19,346 nucleotides of DNA, taken from contig WTJR01000172.1 of assembly GCA_011524755.1 (NCBI GenBank), positions 1 to 19,346 on the forward strand, read 5' to 3'. Under the pieces are notes generated by a model. The model ran no database searches, was not told the DNA's origin, and saw only the letters and a program-made list of their open reading frames with translations. This document shows, one piece after another, positions 14,090 through 19,346 of the stretch. The position numbers were made by a program, and so were the translations under genes. The DNA is from Halieaceae bacterium (GTDB lineage: Bacteria > Pseudomonadota > Gammaproteobacteria > Pseudomonadales > Halieaceae). Every line of letters begins with the position of its first letter. Within the stretch, counting starts at the first letter, position 1.

Positions 14090-16735
14090 ATGACTATGAC
14101 AGCTGTATCGCCCCTGCCGAATATCGCCGCTATTTCGAGCGCAGTCGGCGACGGCGTCACCGTGATAACAGCGACACAGCGTTTAGCACGGTACCTTGTC
14201 AGCGAGTCGGCTCAGTACCGCTCTTCGGTATCTCGTTTTCCCAAGATTCTCTCTCTGGATGCATGGCTTCGCCAGGAATGGCGGCAGCAGGCAGAGGCGA
14301 GCGAGACCCCTAGACGATTGCTAGTTAGCTCTGAAGTCGAGGCCCTGTGGCGAGAGGTGATTTCGCGGTACGAGTCACAAACCAATGCGTTTAGCTTATT
14401 GCAGCCTGAGGCTGCTGCGGCATTGGCGGCGAGATGTAGAGCATCGCTTAAGGATCATCGGGTGCCAGTGGCATCTGAGCAGGTACGCACATTGTTTGCC
14501 TCGGAATCGGATACCGCGTGTTTTCTCAAGTGGCTTGATCGAGTGGATATTCGCTTAAAGCAGGAAGGCTGGGTAATGCCGGAAGACCTTCCTGAGCTGA
14601 TAACCAATGAGAAAAAGGAGCGGGGCTCGGAGGTATGGTTTCTGTCGGAAGAGACGCCCGTGCCCTCGGTGGAGACTGCTCTGGCCAGCAAATTTAAAGT
14701 AACTCGTTGGTTTCACTCTGAATCCATTGAGAGCGGTATCTCTACGGCGGGATACCCGACTCGTGAGGCAGAGATAGCGGCGGCAGCGACATGGGGCTTT
14801 CACCAGCATGAGATAAGTCGGGTGAGCGCCATAGTTCTCGCTGATTATCAGCGCGACAGGCCGCTGTTAGAGCATGAGTTACGTGAGTTGTTTGGCAGCT
14901 CGGATCAGGTCTTCACCGATCTTCCAGTGAACTTTAGTCGCGGCATAGAACTGGCCAAAGTGCCTATGTTTCGTGACGCGCTCTTGCTACTAGGTCTTAT
15001 TGTTCGAGATCTAGGGCGCGCTGAATTAACTGCGCTACTCCGTTCGCCGTTTTTTGGTTGGCTAGACACTGATCGCAATGACAAAGCTACGGTTATTGCA
15101 CATCTTTTCAACTCAAAACGGGCCAGATTTGAACTGCGGCATGTCCTGGAAGCCCTAGGCAAGGTGGTGCCAAAAAGCCCTCTGGAGACGGCCTTGTCCG
15201 CGGCTCGCGTTGATAGGTTGTCATCATTGCGCTTGTCTGCCTGCGAATGGAGAGAACGCGTATCTTCTCTTTTACAGGCAGCAGGCTGGCCATCCGCCTC
15301 CGGATTGGACTCCGTGGAATATCAGCAGCTGGAGTTGGTTGATGGGCTTTTTGATGAGATCGAGGCCAATTCACTCGATCATGAGCCGTACCCGCTAACC
15401 CTTTTCGTCTCGCGTCTACGTTCAGTGCTATCCGAGAAACTTTTTCAACCACAGACGGAAGTGGGGAAGCTACAGGTGATGAGCCTGGCCGACACTACCG
15501 GCTTGTCTTTTGAAGCTATCCGGATAGTTGGAGCGACCTCCGAATCTTTGCCGTCCAAGCCCAGTTTGTTGAGTTTTATTCCCTGGGAGATCTGTCGGTC
15601 GTATCAGATCAGCAAAATTGACGAGGAGGCTCACGAAGAAGTTGCGGCGAGACTTATTGGACAACTGAGTTCGGTAGGCGAAGTGTCGTGTACGTATCAC
15701 CGAGTCTCGGATGGCACGGCCAAACTAGCCAGCCGGTTTTGCGACCTGAGTCGTGAAGAAGCACCCAGTGATGCGCGCAGTGACAGACGTATCGTTGTGC
15801 CTCTTGAATCGATCGATGATTCCGTAGGTTTAATCACGAATCTTCCCAACCAGCAAGCAGGAGGGGTATCGCTTCTCGAACAACAAGCGTCTTGCCCATT
15901 GAAAGCACACCTGAATCACAGACTGAGTATCAGGCCTTTGGAGGATGAAGCAGAAGGACTCACGCCCGGTGAGCGAGGTGGCGTACTTCATGAGGCGCTC
16001 AAACACTTGTTTAGCTCGTTGAAGAACAGTGATCAGATCAAGACATTAACGGCAGTGGATCGTGAGGTGCTTATTGAGGCGGCGGCTGATGAGGCGGTCA
16101 GGGGTTTGAAAGCACCAGTCAGAGAGAGAGTAGGGCTATCCTCGCTGGACTTGGAGCATCATAGACTGAGTGGCATTTTGGCGGCTTGGCTCGAGGTTGA
16201 GGGCAGCAGAGATATAGGTTTCACCGTGGAGTTAAGTGAGGAACCCCTCGAATGGGAGTGTGAAGGGCTTAATCTATCGCTGAAAGTCGACCGAGTGGAC
16301 CGCCTGAGTACCGGACAGCGGATTGTCATCGACTACAAATCGAGCGCCGGACAGTCGGCAACAGATTGGTCCCAAAGCCCACTCAAGTCGCCTCAACTTC
16401 CATGTTACAGCCAGGTCATCGCCGACGTGGAAACAATCGCCATTGGCCAAGTATCAATGAACGAGCCAGGCTATTTGGCGCTGGGAGCCGATATTGGGCT
16501 TGATGATGCCGATAAGAAGAACAAAAAAGCCATGGATCGCGCTGGTGTGAGCGAGTTAGCTGGCTTGAAAGATCAGTGGCTGGCCGATCTGGGGTCGTTG
16601 GTAAGGGCTTTTGTTGATGGCAGCGGCACACCGACCCCATCACCCAGTGCATGCCGCTACTGTCACTATGCTGCTGTTTGCCGAGCTCACGTAGTGTCCG
16701 ATTGGGATGCTGAAGAGGAGTTGTCGGGTGAGTGA
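14090..16735 (+). CDS. AddB-like PD-(D/E)XK nuclease, DNA repair protein (TIGR03623-like)
   Basis: Probable nuclease subunit of a helicase-nuclease that processes double-strand breaks for recombination. It has 881 residues from ATG 14090; a longer frame from TTG 14072 is possible, and neither has a good ribosome site. The N-terminal and middle parts resemble the AddB helicase-like fold, but no Walker A was found (the place reads VITATQRLARYL), so it is probably not an ATPase. The C-terminal RecB-family nuclease shows His634 in GGVLHEAL, KVDRVDRL (732-739), the catalytic IDYKS with Asp748 and Lys750, and QLPCYS (769-774). Cys602 (QASCPL) together with Cys855, Cys858 and Cys864 (CRYCHYAAVC) form the AddB-type [4Fe-4S] pattern. 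Length and layout fit the gammaproteobacterial AddB relatives known as probable DNA repair proteins. The downstream helicase start overlaps its end by eight bases. Confidence 0.85.
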   Translation: MTMTAVSPLPNIAAISSAVGDGVTVITATQRLARYLVSESAQYRSSVSRFPKILSLDAWLRQEWRQQAEASETPRRLLVSSEVEALWREVISRYESQTNAFSLLQPEAAAALAARCRASLKDHRVPVASEQVRTLFASESDTACFLKWLDRVDIRLKQEGWVMPEDLPELITNEKKERGSEVWFLSEETPVPSVETALASKFKVTRWFHSESIESGISTAGYPTREAEIAAAATWGFHQHEISRVSAIVLADYQRDRPLLEHELRELFGSSDQVFTDLPVNFSRGIELAKVPMFRDALLLLGLIVRDLGRAELTALLRSPFFGWLDTDRNDKATVIAHLFNSKRARFELRHVLEALGKVVPKSPLETALSAARVDRLSSLRLSACEWRERVSSLLQAAGWPSASGLDSVEYQQLELVDGLFDEIEANSLDHEPYPLTLFVSRLRSVLSEKLFQPQTEVGKLQVMSLADTTGLSFEAIRIVGATSESLPSKPSLLSFIPWEICRSYQISKIDEEAHEEVAARLIGQLSSVGEVSCTYHRVSDGTAKLASRFCDLSREEAPSDARSDRRIVVPLESIDDSVGLITNLPNQQAGGVSLLEQQASCPLKAHLNHRLSIRPLEDEAEGLTPGERGGVLHEALKHLFSSLKNSDQIKTLTAVDREVLIEAAADEAVRGLKAPVRERVGLSSLDLEHHRLSGILAAWLEVEGSRDIGFTVELSEEPLEWECEGLNLSLKVDRVDRLSTGQRIVIDYKSSAGQSATDWSQSPLKSPQLPCYSQVIADVETIAIGQVSMNEPGYLALGADIGLDDADKKNKKAMDRAGVSELAGLKDQWLADLGSLVRAFVDGSGTPTPSPSACRYCHYAAVCRAHVVSDWDAEEELSGE

Positions 16736-19346
16736 CGCAGCCGTCCGTCATGAGGTCCTGGATACCACAAAAAGCTTTTGTGTTACGGCACCGGCGGGCT
16801 CGGGAAAGACCAGCCTACTGACACAGCGGGTTCTTGCATTGCTTGTCACCGTGGAACGTCCAGAGCAGGTACTGGCGATTACATTTACCCGCAAAGCAGC
16901 GGCAGAGATGCGCGAGCGGGTGATGGAGGCACTGGACGCAGCTAAGCAGGGTATTCAGGCAGAGAATGAGCATGAGGCGCGAACCCAGTCACTGGCAGAT
17001 GCAGTCTTGGCGCATTCGAGGGCCTTGAATTGGAGCTTGACTGCAGAGAGCTTGAACATCCGCACGATTGATGGATTAGCGGCGCAATTAAACCGGGTCA
17101 TGCCCGTCTTGAGTGGGCTTGGCGGTGGTATCACCGTGACTGATGATGTGCTGCCGCTTTATCAGAAAGCGACGTCGGAGTTGTATGAACTCATTGGCGA
17201 GGAATCGAGTCGTGGCGAGGCGCTGCGTCAATTACTGCTGAGTATGGATAACAATTGGCAGCGCTGCTCTGAATTGCTTCTCGAGTTATTGGGTCGCCGA
17301 GCCGATTGGTTACCAGAGTTGGGTCAGCATACCGATCCTGAGGGCGCGAGCCAGCGACTTACAGCAACCGTTCAGGCCGTTATCTCTGAGCGCCTGTCAG
17401 CCCTTACAGAGACGATCGACGCTCACTGGCTGTCAGACCTTGAGCACCAGGCAAATGCCGCTGTGGGCCGTTTGACCGCTTATGTAGCGAGTGGGCTGGT
17501 GGAGCCTCAAAAAGTTGATATTCCGGTAGGCCCTATTCAACTCAGTACTGAAGCGGCTCAGCTATGTAGTTGGCAATGGGTAGTGCGTTGGATTCTGACG
17601 GGCGACGAAAAGCCCAGAAAACGTCTCGATAAAAATAACGGCTTTCAGGCCAAGGTTGATCAAACAGCGAAAGACGACGTGCTTGGGCTGATTTCGAAGC
17701 TCGAGGAGCGGGCAGACTGGTTGGATTTGCTGGTAGAAATCGCCTATTTACCCAGCACGTCAAACGATGATCAAGAGTGGCAAGGGGTGCTTCACTTATC
17801 CCGTGTGTTACCAACCCTGGCAGCTCAATTACTGACCGTTTTTCGATCGAGAGGTGTGGTTGATCACACCCACATTGCCATGTCTGCTGAAGCGGCGCTT
17901 GGAACCGATGAAGAGCCCACAGACCTCGCACTTCGACTCGACTATCAACTAGCGCACATTTTGGTGGATGAGTTTCAGGATACCTCTCAAGGTCAATACC
18001 GCTTGCTTGAAAAACTTTGCCGGGGTTGGTCTGAGCACAACCACATGAACCCTAGGCATCCGCGAACGTTATTTATCGTGGGTGATGCAATGCAGAGTAT
18101 TTATGGGTTCCGCTATGCAGACGTGGGTCTCTTTCTCAGAGCACGGGAGGAGGGAATCGCTGGAGTTCTGCTTAACGACCGATCACTGTCGCGCAACTTT
18201 CGCTCTCAAGCTGGCGTTATCGACTGGGTAAACCGACAGTTTTCCTCGATTGTACCCAAGTATGGGGATCGCCGACTTGGCGTTGTGCCCATGACCATAG
18301 CCGAGGCGACGCGATCTGAAGGTCTTGAGCAGGCAGTCGAGATCCATAATTTTCCCGATGATCAAGTGCGCGAGACAAACTTTGTATTTTCGAGAATTTG
18401 CAAGCTACTGAGTCAATCGAATGACAGCACTATTGGTGTGCTAGCAAGAACCCGCTCCTCGCTTGAGCCGATATCCCGAATGTTGCGCGATAGTGGGATA
18501 GACATTGTCGGTTCGGATCTCACCTCGTTCTCCCGCAGAGCGGCGGTCATGGACCTGGTGTCGCTAACCCGCTATTTAGCCAATCCAGCCGATACTGTCG
18601 CATTGATTGCTTTATTGCGCAGTCCAATGGTGGGCTTAACGCTAAAAGACCTAGGCTTGCTGACCCCCATACTGACTCGATACTCGCTGACCGCTTCGGT
18701 TGAGAAAATAGCAGACGAGAGCGTTGAGCTATCCACGGATGGTCAGAAGCGTAGCGTGTTTGCCCTGAAAGCACTCCTATGGGCTGAGGGTAAGCGTGAT
18801 CGTCTAAACCTGGTTAACTGGGTCGAGGAAACCTGGAAACGCCTCGGTGGAGATCTCATCTTGCCAACAGAAGAGGAGCCGGACACTCGCGCCTTCTTCC
18901 AGCAATTAAGAGATCAAGAAACAGAGGGGGCGGGTTTAGACGCCGACCGTTTAGTTACTTGGCTAGAAACAAAACACGCGACTATTGAGTCGACTACAGC
19001 GCGTGTTGAGTTAATGACCTTGCACCGGAGCAAGGGACTCGAGTTTGATCATGTTTTTATCGTGGGCGCAGGGAAAGCTGGTCGGTCCAGTCAAAAACCC
19101 CTGTTGCGGTGGAATCGAGATGAGCAAAATGGGCTTTTGATTGCCGCGCGGCCTGCATCCGACGCTGAAGACACGCTTTATGACTATCTGGGGTTTGTTA
19201 ACAAGCGCAAGGAAGCTCAAGAACTCATTCGACTCTACTACGTCGGGATTACCCGCGCGCGAGAGAGTTGTAGTGTGACTGCTACCTTGTCGTCCGAGTC
19301 TCAGTGGCCACCCAGAAATACCGGCAGCTTTTGGTCTAATTTCTGC
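16728..19346 (+). CDS. UvrD/AddA-like superfamily 1 helicase, 3'-truncated
   Basis: Motor subunit paired with the preceding AddB-like nuclease. The frame starts with GTG 16728, supported by AGGAG at 16716-16720 (seven-base gap), and stays open to the last base, giving 873 visible residues. The helicase motifs appear in order: Walker A APAGSGKT (21-28), Ia ITFTRKAAAEM (51-61), II VDEFQDTS (413-420), III VGDAMQSIYGFR (451-462), IV SRNFRSQ (488-494), V LMTLHRSKGLEFD (762-774) and VI LYYVGITRAR (836-845). This is a complete UvrD-type motor with a RecB/AddA-like large insertion between Ia and II. The start overlaps the upstream gene by eight bases (GTGAGTGA), implying coupled translation. Whether a C-terminal nuclease domain exists, as in AddA and RecB, cannot be seen because the window ends shortly after motif VI. 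Confidence 0.92.
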   Translation, partial: MSDAAVRHEVLDTTKSFCVTAPAGSGKTSLLTQRVLALLVTVERPEQVLAITFTRKAAAEMRERVMEALDAAKQGIQAENEHEARTQSLADAVLAHSRALNWSLTAESLNIRTIDGLAAQLNRVMPVLSGLGGGITVTDDVLPLYQKATSELYELIGEESSRGEALRQLLLSMDNNWQRCSELLLELLGRRADWLPELGQHTDPEGASQRLTATVQAVISERLSALTETIDAHWLSDLEHQANAAVGRLTAYVASGLVEPQKVDIPVGPIQLSTEAAQLCSWQWVVRWILTGDEKPRKRLDKNNGFQAKVDQTAKDDVLGLISKLEERADWLDLLVEIAYLPSTSNDDQEWQGVLHLSRVLPTLAAQLLTVFRSRGVVDHTHIAMSAEAALGTDEEPTDLALRLDYQLAHILVDEFQDTSQGQYRLLEKLCRGWSEHNHMNPRHPRTLFIVGDAMQSIYGFRYADVGLFLRAREEGIAGVLLNDRSLSRNFRSQAGVIDWVNRQFSSIVPKYGDRRLGVVPMTIAEATRSEGLEQAVEIHNFPDDQVRETNFVFSRICKLLSQSNDSTIGVLARTRSSLEPISRMLRDSGIDIVGSDLTSFSRRAAVMDLVSLTRYLANPADTVALIALLRSPMVGLTLKDLGLLTPILTRYSLTASVEKIADESVELSTDGQKRSVFALKALLWAEGKRDRLNLVNWVEETWKRLGGDLILPTEEEPDTRAFFQQLRDQETEGAGLDADRLVTWLETKHATIESTTARVELMTLHRSKGLEFDHVFIVGAGKAGRSSQKPLLRWNRDEQNGLLIAARPASDAEDTLYDYLGFVNKRKEAQELIRLYYVGITRARESCSVTATLSSESQWPPRNTGSFWSNFC

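Noticed and set aside
1..19346. Signs of mobile elements, CRISPR arrays, phage genes or toxin-antitoxin modules
   Set aside because: No transposase, integrase, regularly spaced repeats or paired small toxin genes were found; gene content is core-like and codon use looks even.

Overview
The window reads as a chromosomal segment of a gammaproteobacterium, probably a marine member of the Cellvibrionales/Halieaceae type. This placement is inferred from gene order and protein character, not from a marker-gene search. The supporting signs are the order tig-clpP-clpX-lon-hupB-ppiD, a DUF1285 protein, a DUF2970 protein, a 191-residue NfuA, a tyrosine-type DAHP synthase and an AddB-like/UvrD-like nuclease-helicase pair. 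Both window ends cut through genes: trigger factor lacks its N-terminal part and the helicase lacks its C-terminal part.

Region 1 (1-8325, all + strand) is a protein quality-control block: trigger factor, ClpP, ClpX, Lon, the nucleoid protein HU, the periplasmic folding factor PpiD and a DUF1285 protein. Lon has its own promoter, an almost consensus sigma-32 heat-shock site that lies so close to the gene that it helps fix the start at 2938. The clpP-clpX spacer holds a series of small inverted repeats. hupB has a sigma-70-like promoter with an AT-rich upstream tract and ends in a clear terminator.

Region 2 (8374-11881) is the electron-transfer flavoprotein module. ETF:ubiquinone oxidoreductase is on the minus strand and is divergent from etfB-etfA, with 179 bases between them. 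EtfAB collects electrons from acyl-CoA and related dehydrogenases and passes them to the oxidoreductase and then to ubiquinone.

Region 3 (11882-13971) holds small or unrelated genes: an unannotated 36-residue single-span membrane protein, a DUF2970 membrane protein, the Fe-S carrier NfuA and an AroF-type DAHP synthase. Two convergent gene pairs here overlap by four bases at their stop codons (12024-12027 and 12895-12898), leaving no room for terminators between them.

Region 4 (14090 to the end) is a translationally coupled pair. The first gene is an AddB-like protein without a visible Walker A motif but with a RecB-family nuclease and Fe-S cysteines. The second is a UvrD/AddA-like superfamily 1 helicase that stays open to the last base. 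They probably form a double-strand-break end-processing complex.

No rRNA, tRNA, CRISPR array, insertion sequence, phage gene or attachment site was seen. Most of the window is ordinary core genome. The items most worth a second look are the lon heat-shock promoter, the nuclease-helicase pair, the 36-residue gene, the overlapping convergent stops, the PpiD parvulin domain that keeps both active-site histidines, and a TyrR-box-like palindrome in an unexpected place.
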